Assembly: GCF_014699075.1 (NCBI RefSeq)
Contig: NZ_JACXAB010000006.1
Coordinates: forward strand, 124,001 to 188,000
DNA length: 64,000 bases
Origin: Microvirga sp.
GTDB lineage: Bacteria; Pseudomonadota; Alphaproteobacteria; Rhizobiales; Beijerinckiaceae
Direction: 5' to 3'
Below, piece by piece: positions 18,954 through 30,733 of the stretch. The notes beneath the pieces were generated by a model, which was given only the letters and a program-made list of their open reading frames with translations, searched no databases and was not told the origin of the DNA. The position numbers and the translations under genes were made by a program. Every line of letters starts with the position of its first letter. Positions within the stretch are counted from its first letter, which is position 1.

Positions 18954-19319
18954 AGCCGTATTGCACGCCCTCCCGCACCCTGTGTAAGGTCAATTTGCTT
19001 CAACGGCTCGCCGTTAAGTCAATCACTCAAAGCCTGAACTAAAGACATCATGCGCGGGGATAAGCTGTTGTTTCACTCTCTCAAGAAGCAAGCGCAGACT
19101 CATCCTTTATCGCGAGGTAAACTTGCCAGACCTTGAGTGACGACCAAGGAGATGACAGATGACGATCGTCTCCACTTAAAATCGAACAAATAATCTTTAG
19201 TACAATTGGGGGCGCCACGTTCTGAATAACCTGTGAGGCATCTGTGCCTTGGTGTTCAGAGCGGGACATGCGTAGGGGTTTTCAACCTTAACAGGTGGAG
19301 GCCTCGTGGAGGGACATTG

Positions 19320-20822
19320 ATGTATCGCAGCGAAGACCATCGCACCTTTGCCGCTCCGAACGAGAACGGCATGGATGTTCCAGGCGAGCAATCGGCGTCT
19401 GAAGTTTGGGCGCGGGTCAAGCGCCGCCTTCGGGCCGAACTGGGCGAGGATATCTTCGCCAGCTGGTTCGGACGCCTGGAGCTGGACTCGGTGATCGAGG
19501 GCTGCGCTTATCTGACCGTCCCCACCCGCTTCCTGAAGAGCTGGATCGAATCCCACTACGCCGATCGCGTGCTGGCGGTCTACCGCTCCGAGGCCGGTGA
19601 CGTGGAGCGGGTGTCCATCGGTGTGCGCAGCACCATGGGGCGTGATCCCGCAGCCCAGCGCCGGGTGAGCGAAGCTCCGCGTCCGTCTTCTGCTCCGTCC
19701 ATGGCCATGCCCAGCATGAATCATGAGATCAAGACTCCTTCTGCACCCTCGTCTCACGAGGAGCGCGGCGAAGGCGGCGAACTCGGCGGCGCTCCGCTCG
19801 ATCCCCGTCTCACCTTCGAGAGCTTCATCGTCGGCCGCTCCAACGCGCTTGCCCATGCGGCGGCGGATCGGGTCGCCCATGCGCAGAACGGGCAGGCCAT
19901 CTACAACCCACTCTACCTTCATGCGGGTGTGGGCTTGGGCAAGACGCATCTTCTGCATGGCATCGGCCATGCGGTGCGCGCCCAGGGCCGCCGGGTGATC
20001 TATCTCACGGCCGACCGCTTCATGTACGGCTTCGTGGCGTCCTTGAAGGCGCAGACATCGCTCGCCTTCAAGGAGCGCCTGCGCGGCATCGACCTGCTCA
20101 TCATCGACGACGTGCAGTTCATTCAGGGCAAGCAGATCCAGCAGGAATTCGGCCATACCCTGAACGCGCTCATTGATGCAGGCCGTCAGATCGTGATTGC
20201 CGCCGACCGGCCGCCGGCGGATCTGGAGAATCTCGACGAGCGCGTGCGTTCCCGCCTCGCCGGCGGCCTCGTGGTGGAGGTCAGCGCCCTCGACGAGGCG
20301 CTGCGCACCTCGATCCTCACCACCCGCATCGAGGCCCTGAAGACGATCCATCCCACCTTCGAGGTGGGGCCGAACGTGATCGCTTTCGTGGCCCGCTCCA
20401 TCACGGCCAACGGCCGCGATCTCGAAGGCGCCGTGAACCGCCTGCTGGCCCATGCAACGCTCACGAACTCCGCCATCACCCTGGAGACGGCCGAGACCGC
20501 GATCCGCGATCTCGTGCGCAACCGGGAACCCAAGCGGGTCAAGATCGAGGACATCCAGAAGCTGGTGGCCTCGCGCTACAACGTCTCCCGCTCCGATATC
20601 CTCTCGGAGCGCCGCACCGCCGCCGTGGTGAAACCGCGCCAGATCGCCATGTACCTGTCCAAGGTGCTGACCCTGCGTTCCCTCCCGGAGATCGGCCGCC
20701 GCTTCGGCGGGCGCGACCACACCACGGTGCTCCACGCCGTGCGCAAGATCGAGAAGGCTCTCGGCGAGGACCACGCGCTCTCCGATGAGGTCGAGCTCCT
20801 CAAGCGGATGCTGCAGGAATAG
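19320..20822 (+). CDS. dnaA: chromosomal replication initiator protein DnaA
   Basis: AAA+ ATPase that binds DnaA boxes and opens oriC. The 500-residue protein has domain I ([20 protein letters not shown]), a Pro/Ser/Glu-rich linker at about 115-160, Walker A GVGLGKTH near 203-210, Walker [10 protein letters not shown] near 259-267, sensor II and the domain IV helix-turn-helix ending in the DnaA signature [17 protein letters not shown] chose the ATG at 19320 with GGAGGG 7 nt before it; an in-frame extension back to 19233 has no support. Followed 160 bp later by dnaN with a large inverted repeat between. Confidence 0.97.
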   Translation: MYRSEDHRTFAAPNENGMDVPGEQSASEVWARVKRRLRAELGEDIFASWFGRLELDSVIEGCAYLTVPTRFLKSWIESHYADRVLAVYRSEAGDVERVSIGVRSTMGRDPAAQRRVSEAPRPSSAPSMAMPSMNHEIKTPSAPSSHEERGEGGELGGAPLDPRLTFESFIVGRSNALAHAAADRVAHAQNGQAIYNPLYLHAGVGLGKTHLLHGIGHAVRAQGRRVIYLTADRFMYGFVASLKAQTSLAFKERLRGIDLLIIDDVQFIQGKQIQQEFGHTLNALIDAGRQIVIAADRPPADLENLDERVRSRLAGGLVVEVSALDEALRTSILTTRIEALKTIHPTFEVGPNVIAFVARSITANGRDLEGAVNRLLAHATLTNSAITLETAETAIRDLVRNREPKRVKIEDIQKLVASRYNVSRSDILSERRTAAVVKPRQIAMYLSKVLTLRSLPEIGRRFGGRDHTTVLHAVRKIEKALGEDHALSDEVELLKRMLQE

Positions 20823-20830
20823 GACAATCG

Positions 20831-20873
20831 AGGCCGGGTTCTGGCCCGTCGTCGGGCCAGAATGGCCCCGGCC
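20831..20873 (+). other. large inverted repeat between dnaA and dnaN
   Basis: Nested stem: AGGCCGGG, then TTCTGGCCCG-TCGT-CGGGCCAGAA (perfect 10 bp), then CCCCGGCCT. It starts 8 nt after the dnaA stop. No long T tract follows, so it may be a partial terminator, an mRNA-stabilising element or a processing site rather than a full terminator. Confidence 0.6.
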
Positions 20874-20983
20874 TTGCTTTCTCCGCCGACAAAAGCCAAT
20901 CTTGCTGCCCTGCTTGTCCCGCTCAAGGGCGACCTGCCACGGGCACAAGCCAAGAATTTCACCGAAACCAGGTGTCGAAGGTT

Positions 20984-22102
20984 ATGAGAGTTACCGTTGA
21001 GCGCGCCGCTCTGCTGAAGGCGCTGGGGCACGTGCACCGCGTCGTCGAGCGCCGCAACACCATTCCGATCCTGTCCAACATCCTGCTGCGGGCGGGAGAG
21101 GGCTCCTTGCGCTTGAAGGCCACGGACCTCGACATCGAGGTGACCGAGACGATCCCGGCCGACATCACGGAGGCCGGCTCCACCACCGTCCCGGCCTACA
21201 TGATCTACGACATCGTGAGGAAGCTCCCGGATGGGGCGCAGGTCTCCCTGGAGATGACGCCCGACATGGGCCAGATGCAGATCCGCTCCGGCCGCTCGCG
21301 CTTCATGCTGCAGGCCCTGCCGGAAAGCGACTTCCCGGATCTCGCCGCCGGCGACCTGCCGCACCGCTTCACGCTTCCCGCGGCCGACCTCAAGCGCCTG
21401 ATCGAGAAGACGCAGTTCGCGATCTCGACGGAAGAGACGCGCTACTACCTGAACGGCATCTATCTTCACACGCTGGACGTGGGCGGCTCCGTCGTGATGC
21501 GCGCCGTCGCCACCGACGGCCACCGCCTCGCCCGCGTCGAGATCCCGGCCCCGAACGGCTCAGAGGGCATGCCCGGCGTCATCATTCCGCGCAAGGCCGT
21601 GGCCGAGATCGTCAAGCTCGTGGAGGACGGCTCGGAAACCATCACCATCGAACTGTCCTCCGCCAAGGTGCGGCTGACTTTCGACGGTGTTGTGCTGACC
21701 TCCAAGCTCATCGACGGCACCTTCCCCGACTACCAGCGGGTCATCCCGGCCGGGAACGACAAGGTTCTCGTGGTCGAGCGCGCCGATTTCTCGAAGGCCG
21801 TGGACCGCGTCTCGACGATCTCGTCGGAGCGCGGCCGCGCCGTGAAGCTGGCGCTCGGCGACGGACGCCTGACGCTCACCGTCAACAACCCGGACTCGGG
21901 CAGTGCGACGGAAGAGATCGAGGTCGATTACGACGCGACGCCGATCGATATCGGCTTCAACGCCCGCTATCTCCTCGACATCGCGTCCCAGCTCGACGGC
22001 GACACCGCCGTGTTCAAGCTCGCCGATCCCGGCTCCCCCACAATCATCCAGGACCGCGACGGCGCTGCGGCGCTGTACGTCCTGATGCCGATGCGGGTGT
22101 AA
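20984..22102 (+). CDS. dnaN: DNA polymerase III beta subunit (sliding clamp)
   Basis: Ring-shaped processivity clamp. The 372-residue product begins MRVTVERAALLKALGHVHRV, followed by VERRNTIPILSNILLRAG, characteristic of alphaproteobacterial clamps, and ends with the conserved PMRV. Three clamp domains of about 120 residues each fit the length. I prefer the ATG at 20984, though an in-frame GTG at 20972 would add four residues; the GAAGG lying between them is closely spaced for the ATG. It lies in the dnaA-dnaN-recF-gyrB cluster. Confidence 0.97.
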   Translation: MRVTVERAALLKALGHVHRVVERRNTIPILSNILLRAGEGSLRLKATDLDIEVTETIPADITEAGSTTVPAYMIYDIVRKLPDGAQVSLEMTPDMGQMQIRSGRSRFMLQALPESDFPDLAAGDLPHRFTLPAADLKRLIEKTQFAISTEETRYYLNGIYLHTLDVGGSVVMRAVATDGHRLARVEIPAPNGSEGMPGVIIPRKAVAEIVKLVEDGSETITIELSSAKVRLTFDGVVLTSKLIDGTFPDYQRVIPAGNDKVLVVERADFSKAVDRVSTISSERGRAVKLALGDGRLTLTVNNPDSGSATEEIEVDYDATPIDIGFNARYLLDIASQLDGDTAVFKLADPGSPTIIQDRDGAAALYVLMPMRV

Positions 22103-22223
22103 GCCGCTTTGGATGGCAGTCATTCCGGACGTCGCGGGCGGCATGGGATCGTCTTCAGGATCAAACTCCACGTCATCACCGGCCTTGTGCCGGTGATATC
22201 GCTTCGGGAAGATGCAGCGCTCT

Positions 22224-22263
22224 TCTCATCGGGATGGCCGGGACAAGCCCGGCCATGACGAGC
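22224..22263. repeat. REP-like palindrome between dnaN and recF
   Basis: GATGGCCGGGACAAGCCCGGCCATGACGAG: a GCCGGG...CCCGGCC palindrome of the kind seen also after argG (3425) and near 41.05 kb. The rest of the 250-bp gap (22103-22351) holds another GTCATTCCGGACG-like fragment and no gene. Confidence 0.6.
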
Positions 22264-22351
22264 CCTGAGGCTACATCACGACAGCACAGAACAACGGCTC
22301 GGCCGTGCCGATGCTTGATCTTTCGCCCCCGCTCCTGAATGAAGGGGGCGC

Positions 22352-23515
22352 ATGTCCTCCGCTCCTGTTGCCGCTTCCCGAATCGCCCGTCTGATCCTCC
22401 AGGATTTCCGCACCTATGCGAGCCTGGATCTCACCGTCTCGCGCCCGCTTGTGGCACTGGTGGGCGAGAACGGCGCGGGCAAGACCAACGTGCTGGAGGC
22501 GATCTCCCTGTTCATGCCAGGGCGGGGCCTGCGGCGCGCTGAACTCAGCGAGATGGCGCGCAACGACGGACCGGGCTCCTTCGCCGTGTCCGTCACGCTC
22601 GATGCGCCTTACGGCGAGCATCGCCTCGGCACCGGCCTGGAGCCGCAGAGCGAGACGACGCGCGCCTCGCGCATATGCCGCATCGATGGCATGCCGGCGT
22701 CCTCGCCGACCGCCTTTGCCGAGTACCTGCGCATCGTTTGGCTGACGCCCGATCTCGACGCCCTGTTCCGCGGTCCGGCCGGCGACCGGCGCCGGTTTCT
22801 CGACCGGCTCGTGCTCGCGGTTGACGCGGAGCATGGCACGCGGGTGAATGCGCTCGAGCGGGCGCTGCGCTCGCGCAATCGCGTGCTGGAGGAGAACCCC
22901 GACGACCGCCTCTGGCTCGATGCCCTGGAGCGCGAGGTGGCGGAACTCGCCATCGCGGTCGCGGCCGCTCGCCGCGAGACCGTGGAGCGTCTGGCAAGCC
23001 TCATCCTGGAGACCCGCGCGGAGGATTCCCCCTTCCCCTTCGCCACGATGGGCCTGGAAGGCGATCTCGACACCCTGGTGTCCACCCTGCCGGCGGTCGA
23101 TGCCGAGGACCGCTATCGGGCCATCCTGCGCGAGTACCGGCCGCGCGACCGGGCCGCCGGTCGCACCCTCGTGGGACCTCAAGCCTCCGACCTGGTCGTT
23201 CGCCACGGGCCCAAGGACATTCCGGCCAATACGGCCTCGACGGGTGAGCAGAAGGCGTTGCTCATCGGCCTCGTGCTGGCCCATGCGCAGCTGGTGGCCA
23301 GCATGAGCGGCATCGCGCCCTTCGTGCTGCTGGACGAGGTGGCGGCCCATCTCGACCCGCGGCGCCGGGCCGGCCTCTTCGCGGCGCTGGAGTCGCTTGG
23401 CGGGCAGGTCTGGATGACGGGAGCAGACCCGAGCCTCTTCGCCGAACTCCAAGGCCGCGCCGACGTGCTGCAGGTCTCCCCCGGCGTGATCGAACCCATC
23501 ACAAGAGCTGAGTAG
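22352..23515 (+). CDS. recF: DNA replication and repair protein RecF
   Basis: SMC-like ATPase that loads RecA at gaps with RecO/RecR. The 387-residue protein starts with IARLILQDFRTYASLDL, Walker A GENGAGKTNVLEAISLF, then the RecF-specific FRGPAGDRRRFLDRLV, the signature region STGEQKALLIGLVLAHAQ and Walker B APFVLLDEVAAHLD. Length is normal. Encoded 250 bp after dnaN, in the conserved replication cluster. Confidence 0.97.
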   Translation: MSSAPVAASRIARLILQDFRTYASLDLTVSRPLVALVGENGAGKTNVLEAISLFMPGRGLRRAELSEMARNDGPGSFAVSVTLDAPYGEHRLGTGLEPQSETTRASRICRIDGMPASSPTAFAEYLRIVWLTPDLDALFRGPAGDRRRFLDRLVLAVDAEHGTRVNALERALRSRNRVLEENPDDRLWLDALEREVAELAIAVAAARRETVERLASLILETRAEDSPFPFATMGLEGDLDTLVSTLPAVDAEDRYRAILREYRPRDRAAGRTLVGPQASDLVVRHGPKDIPANTASTGEQKALLIGLVLAHAQLVASMSGIAPFVLLDEVAAHLDPRRRAGLFAALESLGGQVWMTGADPSLFAELQGRADVLQVSPGVIEPITRAE

Positions 23516-23577
23516 TACCGCGTGCCCGATCGTTCTATGCTGAGCGCCATTGCCGCTCCTGTCTTCGGGTAAGCCTC

Positions 23578-24192
23578 ATGGATCTCGCAGGCCTTCTGCT
23601 CTTCTCCTCAGCCCTGTTCATCGCCGCGGCCTCGCCGGGTCCGGGCATCGCCGCCATCGTGGCCCGGGTGCTGGGACGTGGGCCGAAGGGTGCGGTGGCG
23701 TTCAGCATCGGCGTCGCTTTGGGCGACGTGGTCTGGCTGTCCTTTGCCATCCTGGGGCTCGCCGCCCTCGCGCAGACCTTCCACGGAGTGTTCCTGGCCA
23801 TCAAATATTTGGGAGCGGCCTATCTCCTGTACATCGCCTATAAGATTTGGACCGCTCCCGTGGTGGCCCAGGACATCAAGACCGATGCGCGTGCGGAGCA
23901 CCCGTTGAAGCTTCTTATCGGCGGGATTGCCCTCACCCTGGGCAACCCGAAGGTCATGGTGTTCTACCTGGCGCTCCTGCCCACCTTCCTCGACCTGACC
24001 CGGATTACGCTCCTGGGCTTCACCGAACTTGTCCTGGCGACCCTGACGGTGCTCGGCGTGGTTTTCGCCGGCTACATCGCGCTCGCCGCCCGCGCCCGCC
24101 GGCTCTTCACCAGCCCGCGGGCGATCCGCATCCTCAACCGGACCACGGGCACCGTCATGGCGGGAGCGGCGGCGGCTGTTGCGGCGCGCTGA
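23578..24192 (+). CDS. LysE/RhtB family amino-acid exporter
   Basis: A 204-residue inner-membrane protein with about six hydrophobic helices. The N-terminus FIAAASPGPGIAAIVARVLG carries the SPGP signature of the LysE/RhtB family and the middle has IKYLGAAYLLYIAYKIW and ALTLGNPKVMVFYLALLPTF. These proteins export amino acids or homoserine lactones; the substrate here is unknown. It interrupts the recF-gyrB pair on the same strand. Confidence 0.94.
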   Translation: MDLAGLLLFSSALFIAAASPGPGIAAIVARVLGRGPKGAVAFSIGVALGDVVWLSFAILGLAALAQTFHGVFLAIKYLGAAYLLYIAYKIWTAPVVAQDIKTDARAEHPLKLLIGGIALTLGNPKVMVFYLALLPTFLDLTRITLLGFTELVLATLTVLGVVFAGYIALAARARRLFTSPRAIRILNRTTGTVMAGAAAAVAAR

Positions 24193-24330
24193 GCGCCATC
24201 AGCGCCTGAGGCAAGGAACCGCCCCTCCAGGCACCCTGATTCGGCAGTTTTTGGTGGATTTTCCGCCTGTTTTCACGCGCGCGTATGCGCGTGGGGGTGA
24301 AATTTCAACCATTCGCACCTAAATAACTGA

Positions 24331-26820
<2,490 letters not shown>

Positions 26821-26842
26821 TCCTATTCCAATGCCAATCATG

Positions 26843-26876
26843 AAAGGCGGAGCAGTCGAAAGCTGCTCCGCCTTTT
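26843..26876 (+). terminator. Rho-independent terminator of gyrB
   Basis: AAAGGCGGAGCAG-TCGAAAG-CTGCTCCGCCTTTTT: 13-bp stem with T tract, 22 nt after the gyrB stop. Confidence 0.93.
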
Positions 26877-27011
26877 TCGTTTTGCGCCAAAGTGCCTCGG
26901 CAAAAATTTCGCTTAGGTTTCAACGTAAATGCCGTTGCGGAAGGAATCCCTTAACTGATCTGTCCGAAAGATGTCGTGGGACACGGCAGGACAGGGTAAG
27001 GCTCGACGCCC

Positions 27012-28733
27012 ATGATGTATGTTCGGCGAACAGCCGCGATGCTGGCCATGCGCCATCGATCGCTCCGGCAGCAGGTGACCCTGCTGGTCGGCCTCCTGTG
27101 CTTCGCGCTCGTCTGCATCGTTGCGGCCGGCGCTGCCTATATCGCGCAAGGCCGGGTCCGCGGCATTGTCATGGCCCATGAGGCGCAACAGGCTGCCGTA
27201 ATCGCGAACATCCTGGACCGGGGCATGTTCGAGCGCTACCGGGAGGCCCGCAACCTCGCCGCGATGCCGGCTCTGAAGGCGATCTGGACCGGAGAGCCCA
27301 CAGGCATCCGCCAAACGCTCGAGCGGATCCAGGCCTCCTACCCGGATTATGCCTGGATCGGATATGTCACGCCCGATGGAACGGTGCAGGCCGCAACGCA
27401 GGGCATGCTGGAAGGCCAGTCCGTGCAGGCGCGGCCCTGGTTCCAGGACGGGCTCAAAGGGCCTGCCGTCGGCGACGTGCACGAGGCGAAGCTCCTGGCC
27501 AAGCTCCTCGGCCCTGCGCCGAACAACGAGCCTTTCCGTTTCGTCGATGTCGCCGCTCCGGTTCGCGACGATGCAGGTCGTGTCATCGGGGTGATCGGCG
27601 TTCATCTGAGCTGGACATGGGCCGACGAGACACGCCAGTCGCTCCTCGGCAGCCAGTCCGAGGCCGGTGGGAGATCACTCTGGATTCTCTCCTCCGATGG
27701 AACGATGCTTCTCGGACCACAGATCGGCAGCAAGCCCTTCCCGGAGCAGCAGGTGCTGCTCATGCGCCGGGCAAAGACCGGCGCTTTCGAGGATGAAGCG
27801 GGCACAGAGCCCATGCTCACGGGCTTTGCCGCGGCGGAAGGCTACCGGGACTATCCGGGGCTCGGCTGGATCGTCGTGTCGCGCCAGCCGGACAGCATCG
27901 CGTTTGCGGCAACGAGAGGGATCGTCTGGATGATCATGGGGCTGGGCTGCGCCATCGCGGCCATCGGGCTGGTCTGCGCCCTCTTCATCGCCAGAGGCGT
28001 GGTTCGTCCCCTGCAGACGATCATCGCAGCCGCCAACCGCATCGGCCGCGATCCGGCCATCACCCAGCTGCCGCGCGTGACGGGATCGCTGGAGATCGTG
28101 CAGCTCTCCTCGGCGCTGCGCTCCCTCCTGCGCAGAGCCGGCGCAGCGGAACAGCAGGTGATCGAAACCTCGTCCCAGCATGCAAAGGACGTCTCCACGC
28201 TTCGTCATCTGGCTGAAACGGACGCGCTATCCGGGCTCCTCAACCGCCGGGGCTTCAGCCTTCTCGCCGATGACGCGTTCAGCCTCTACCGGCGCTATGA
28301 GCGTCCTCTTGCCGTGCTGATCCTCGACATCGATCTCTTCAAGAGCGTCAACGATACCTATGGCCATGTCGCCGGAGACACAGTGATCCGGTCGGTGGCA
28401 ACGGCTTTGACCAAAGCCCTTCGCACCTCCGACAAGGTGGCCCGGTTCGGCGGCGAAGAATTCGTCGTTCTCGTGCATGAGGTGGATGCGGCCGGGATCA
28501 TCACGGTCGCGCAGAATCTGCGCCGGGCCGTCGAGGCGCTCACCATCGAGCATCAGGACCATCGGATTGCCGTGACGGTGAGCGTCGGTGGCGCCATGGC
28601 CCGCCGCAGCGACGAGGACGTTCAGGAGGTAATCGAGAGAGCGGACTCGGCGCTCTACCGGGCCAAGGCGGCCGGCCGCAACCGCGTGGTCATCGACGGC
28701 ATGCAGATCCAGCTTGCCACGGCCGTCGCCTGA
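27012..28733 (+). CDS. membrane sensor diguanylate cyclase (dCache-HAMP-GGDEF)
   Basis: Makes the second messenger cyclic di-GMP from two GTP. The 573-residue protein has a transmembrane helix at about 20-45 (VTLLVGLLCFALVCIVAAGA), a large periplasmic sensory region of dCache type (with YPDYAWIGYVTPDGTVQAAT and AWPWFQDGL-like RPWFQDGLKG), a second helix near 300-325 (GIVWMIMGLGCAIAAIGLVC), a HAMP-like linker and a C-terminal GGDEF domain. The active site reads GGEEF (in ARFGGEEFVVLVHE) after the metal-binding LDIDLFKSVNDTYGH, so it should be active. No inhibitory RxxD is evident just before GGEEF. The ligand is unknown. Confidence 0.94.
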   Translation: MMYVRRTAAMLAMRHRSLRQQVTLLVGLLCFALVCIVAAGAAYIAQGRVRGIVMAHEAQQAAVIANILDRGMFERYREARNLAAMPALKAIWTGEPTGIRQTLERIQASYPDYAWIGYVTPDGTVQAATQGMLEGQSVQARPWFQDGLKGPAVGDVHEAKLLAKLLGPAPNNEPFRFVDVAAPVRDDAGRVIGVIGVHLSWTWADETRQSLLGSQSEAGGRSLWILSSDGTMLLGPQIGSKPFPEQQVLLMRRAKTGAFEDEAGTEPMLTGFAAAEGYRDYPGLGWIVVSRQPDSIAFAATRGIVWMIMGLGCAIAAIGLVCALFIARGVVRPLQTIIAAANRIGRDPAITQLPRVTGSLEIVQLSSALRSLLRRAGAAEQQVIETSSQHAKDVSTLRHLAETDALSGLLNRRGFSLLADDAFSLYRRYERPLAVLILDIDLFKSVNDTYGHVAGDTVIRSVATALTKALRTSDKVARFGGEEFVVLVHEVDAAGIITVAQNLRRAVEALTIEHQDHRIAVTVSVGGAMARRSDEDVQEVIERADSALYRAKAAGRNRVVIDGMQIQLATAVA

Positions 28734-28777
28734 CGGGATCCTGCGAGCGTTCAGGCTTGCGTCGCCGGACGCAGATT

Positions 28778-29254
28778 TCAGGCATCGTTGTAGGCTTTCT
28801 CCAGCTGGTCGACGTCGAGCTTGATCATCAGCAGCATCGCCTCCGTGACGCGCTGCACCTTTGCGGGGTTCTTGTCCTTCATCATGACGCCGAGCACCGC
28901 CGGCACGATCTGCCAGGAGACGCCGTAGCGGTCCGTAACCCAGCCGCATTGCATCGGCGTGCCGCCGTCGCAGAGCGCATCCCAGAGCCGGTCAATCTCC
29001 GCCTGATCGTTGCAGCTCACGAACAGCGACATGGCCGGCGTGAACTGAAAATACGGACCGCCGTTCAGCGCCATGTAGCTCTCGCCTGCCAGCGTGAACT
29101 CCACCAGCATCGTGTCCCCAGGCTTTCCGCCAGGGGCCTCGACGGTGTAGGGCAGCACGGCATCGATGCGTGAATCCGGAAGCAGCGAAACGTAGAACCG
29201 CGCGGCCTCCTCGGCTTTTCCATCAAACCACAGGCAAGGGGCAATCTTGGACAC
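28778..29254 (-). CDS. PhnB-like VOC family protein
   Basis: A 158-residue vicinal-oxygen-chelate fold protein of the PhnB/3-demethylubiquinone-methyltransferase-like type. Hallmarks: MSKIAPCLWFDGKAEEAARF, FTPAMSLFVSCNDQAEIDRL and GWVTDRYGVSWQIVP. Despite the historical name these are not proven methyltransferases. Last gene of a leftward cluster (VOC, YCII, DoxX, PhnB) that often travels together in soil proteobacteria; function is unknown. Confidence 0.9.
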   Translation of the reverse strand: MSKIAPCLWFDGKAEEAARFYVSLLPDSRIDAVLPYTVEAPGGKPGDTMLVEFTLAGESYMALNGGPYFQFTPAMSLFVSCNDQAEIDRLWDALCDGGTPMQCGWVTDRYGVSWQIVPAVLGVMMKDKNPAKVQRVTEAMLLMIKLDVDQLEKAYNDA

Positions 29255-29293
29255 GGAATGATCCTTCCACGTGATTGGTGAGATGATCGAACG

Positions 29294-29713
29294 CTAGCGC
29301 AGCAGCGCTCGGATACGCGGATCGCGCAACCAGAGCCCGGTCCACAGGGCGATGCCCATATAGACGCCGAACAGGCTGTGGCTGAACAGCGGAGAGCCGA
29401 CCCGCACATGGGTGGCGACCGCGCCGCCGAGATAGGCGGTGATCAGGAGCGCGCCCAGGAATGCCGTTCGCGGATAAGCATAGAGAAGGGTGGAGACGAT
29501 GAGCACGATGCCGAGAGCACGCCAGGTCACGGGATCCGTCGGCCAGCCAAGCGGGATCACCGTGTCGATCGCCACCTGAAGCGGCACCAGCTTGATGGTA
29601 CCGTCGAACAGCAGGAAGAGAACGACAAGGCCGCTCAAGGCTCGTCCGGTCCAGACAAGGCCGCTGCTCGTGGGAGCGGCCCCTGCCGTTGCTGCGTGTG
29701 AGATCGTGGTCAT
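29294..29713 (-). CDS. DoxX-like integral membrane protein
   Basis: A 139-residue protein with four hydrophobic helices. It has the DoxX-like pattern: WTGRALSGLVVLFLLFDGTI with K-L after it, LGIVLIVSTLLYAYPRTAFL, GALLITAYLGGAVATHVRVG and SLFGVYMGIALWTGLWLRD. DoxX relatives are often tied to redox or thiosulfate metabolism, but this subgroup is uncharacterised. The stop lies 39 bp before the PhnB-like gene in the same operon. Confidence 0.88.
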   Translation of the reverse strand: MTTISHAATAGAAPTSSGLVWTGRALSGLVVLFLLFDGTIKLVPLQVAIDTVIPLGWPTDPVTWRALGIVLIVSTLLYAYPRTAFLGALLITAYLGGAVATHVRVGSPLFSHSLFGVYMGIALWTGLWLRDPRIRALLR

Positions 29714-29754
29714 TCGTTCCTCTTCCCTTTTACCCGGCAGCAGCCGACGGGATG

Positions 29755-30177
29755 TCAGCGGCTTGCCAGCTTTTCGCTTGTCCGATCGTGCAGTTCGGAG
29801 ACCTCGGGCGTCATGGCCTCTGCAAAATCCGCCATTTCATAGAACGGGCGGATCTCGATCTCGCTCGGGCCGGGCATGGGATTAGGGCAGCGCTTCACCC
29901 ACTCGACTGCTTCGGCCATGTCCTTGACCTCCCAGAGCCAGTAGCCGGCAACCAGCTCATTGGTCTGGGCGAAGGGTCCGTCGATGACCCTGCGGTCCGG
30001 GCCGTCGAAGGCCACTCGCTTGCCTTGAGATGAAGGCTTCAGCCCGTCGCCAGCCCGCATGATGCCGGCATTGACCAGCTCCTCGTTGAACTTGCCCATA
30101 GCCTCGAATAGCTCGGTCGAGGGCATGATGCCCGCCTCGCTGTCCTTCGTCGCCTTCACCAGAACCATCACGCGCAT
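29755..30177 (-). CDS. YCII-related (DGPF domain) protein
   Basis: A 140-residue protein of the YciI-like/DGPF family. The sequence starts MRVMVLVKATKDSEAGIMPS and contains the name-giving motif (VIDGPFAQTNELVAGYWLWE) and the C-terminal EIEIRPFYEMADFAEAM. The family has an alpha/beta ferredoxin-like fold and is often encoded beside ECF sigma factors or VOC genes, with unknown reaction. The start at 30177 matches family N-termini; upstream frame to 30288 is rejected. Confidence 0.9.
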   Translation of the reverse strand: MRVMVLVKATKDSEAGIMPSTELFEAMGKFNEELVNAGIMRAGDGLKPSSQGKRVAFDGPDRRVIDGPFAQTNELVAGYWLWEVKDMAEAVEWVKRCPNPMPGPSEIEIRPFYEMADFAEAMTPEVSELHDRTSEKLASR

Positions 30178-30244
30178 CGTCGTCTCCCTTGTGTTCCACG
30201 CAGGTCCCTTCGGCCTGCCGGTTTTTGCCTTAGTCCGTTGACCG

Positions 30245-30676
30245 TCAGGCCGGTGCCATCTCGCCCATGGCTTCCTTGGCCGCCTCAAGGTCCATCCACA
30301 TCACTTCCCAGATGTGACCATCGAGATCCTCGAAGCTGCGGCCATACATGAAGCCGTAATCCTGCTTCGGGCCGATATCGACTGCGCCGCCGGCTGCTTC
30401 GGCTTTGGCGAGTGTCCCATCGACATCATCGCGGCTGTCGGCGGACATGCAGATCAGAACCTCCGTGGTCTCCCGCGCATTCGCGATTGTCTTCGGCGTG
30501 AACTGGCGGAACTTGTCGTGGGTCAGGAGCATCACGTGGATGGTCTCGGAAAAGACCATGCAGGCGGCGGTGTGGTCGGTGAACTGTTCATTCTTCACCG
30601 CACCCAGGGCCTCGTAGAAGGCGATGGATTTCGGCAGGTCGCTGACAGGCAGGTTGATGAAGATCAGCTTGGACAT
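30245..30676 (-). CDS. VOC family protein (lactoylglutathione lyase-like)
   Basis: A 143-residue glyoxalase/bleomycin-resistance fold protein: MSKLIFINLPVSDLPKSIAF at the N-terminus and DIGPKQDYGFMYGRSFEDLD with GHIWEVMWMD near the end, where metal ligands usually lie. Substrate unknown. First gene of the leftward cluster; its start is 57 bp from the oppositely oriented HxlR regulator, so the shared intergenic region likely carries both promoters. Confidence 0.9.
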   Translation of the reverse strand: MSKLIFINLPVSDLPKSIAFYEALGAVKNEQFTDHTAACMVFSETIHVMLLTHDKFRQFTPKTIANARETTEVLICMSADSRDDVDGTLAKAEAAGGAVDIGPKQDYGFMYGRSFEDLDGHIWEVMWMDLEAAKEAMGEMAPA

Positions 30677-30716
30677 GGGTCTCTCCCTTGGGTGTTTTGA
30701 CATTGATTCCACGTTC

Positions 30717-30733
30717 AGTTATAAATAGCAACT
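30717..30733. promoter_or_regulatory. AT-rich dyad between VOC cluster and HxlR gene, candidate HxlR operator
   Basis: AGTTATAAATAGCAACT: an imperfect inverted repeat abutting the HxlR start codon, in the only AT-rich part of the divergent promoter region. Position suggests autoregulation and control of the VOC cluster. Confidence 0.4.

Larger units (their letters stand above)
18607..19319. other. candidate chromosomal replication origin (oriC) between rpsT and dnaA
   Basis: A 713-bp gene-free stretch, lower in GC than its surroundings, directly upstream of dnaA. It holds one perfect DnaA box (18636-18644), looser ones at 18658-18666, 18899-18907 and 19055-19063, a dense cluster of GANTC methylation sites, imperfect direct repeats TCAACAGCYTAG (18684-18695 and 18727-18738), and an AT-rich stretch near 19175-19205 that could unwind. 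The dnaA promoter must also lie here. Only one perfect DnaA box is present, so the assignment rests on position and the combination of signals. Confidence 0.65.
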
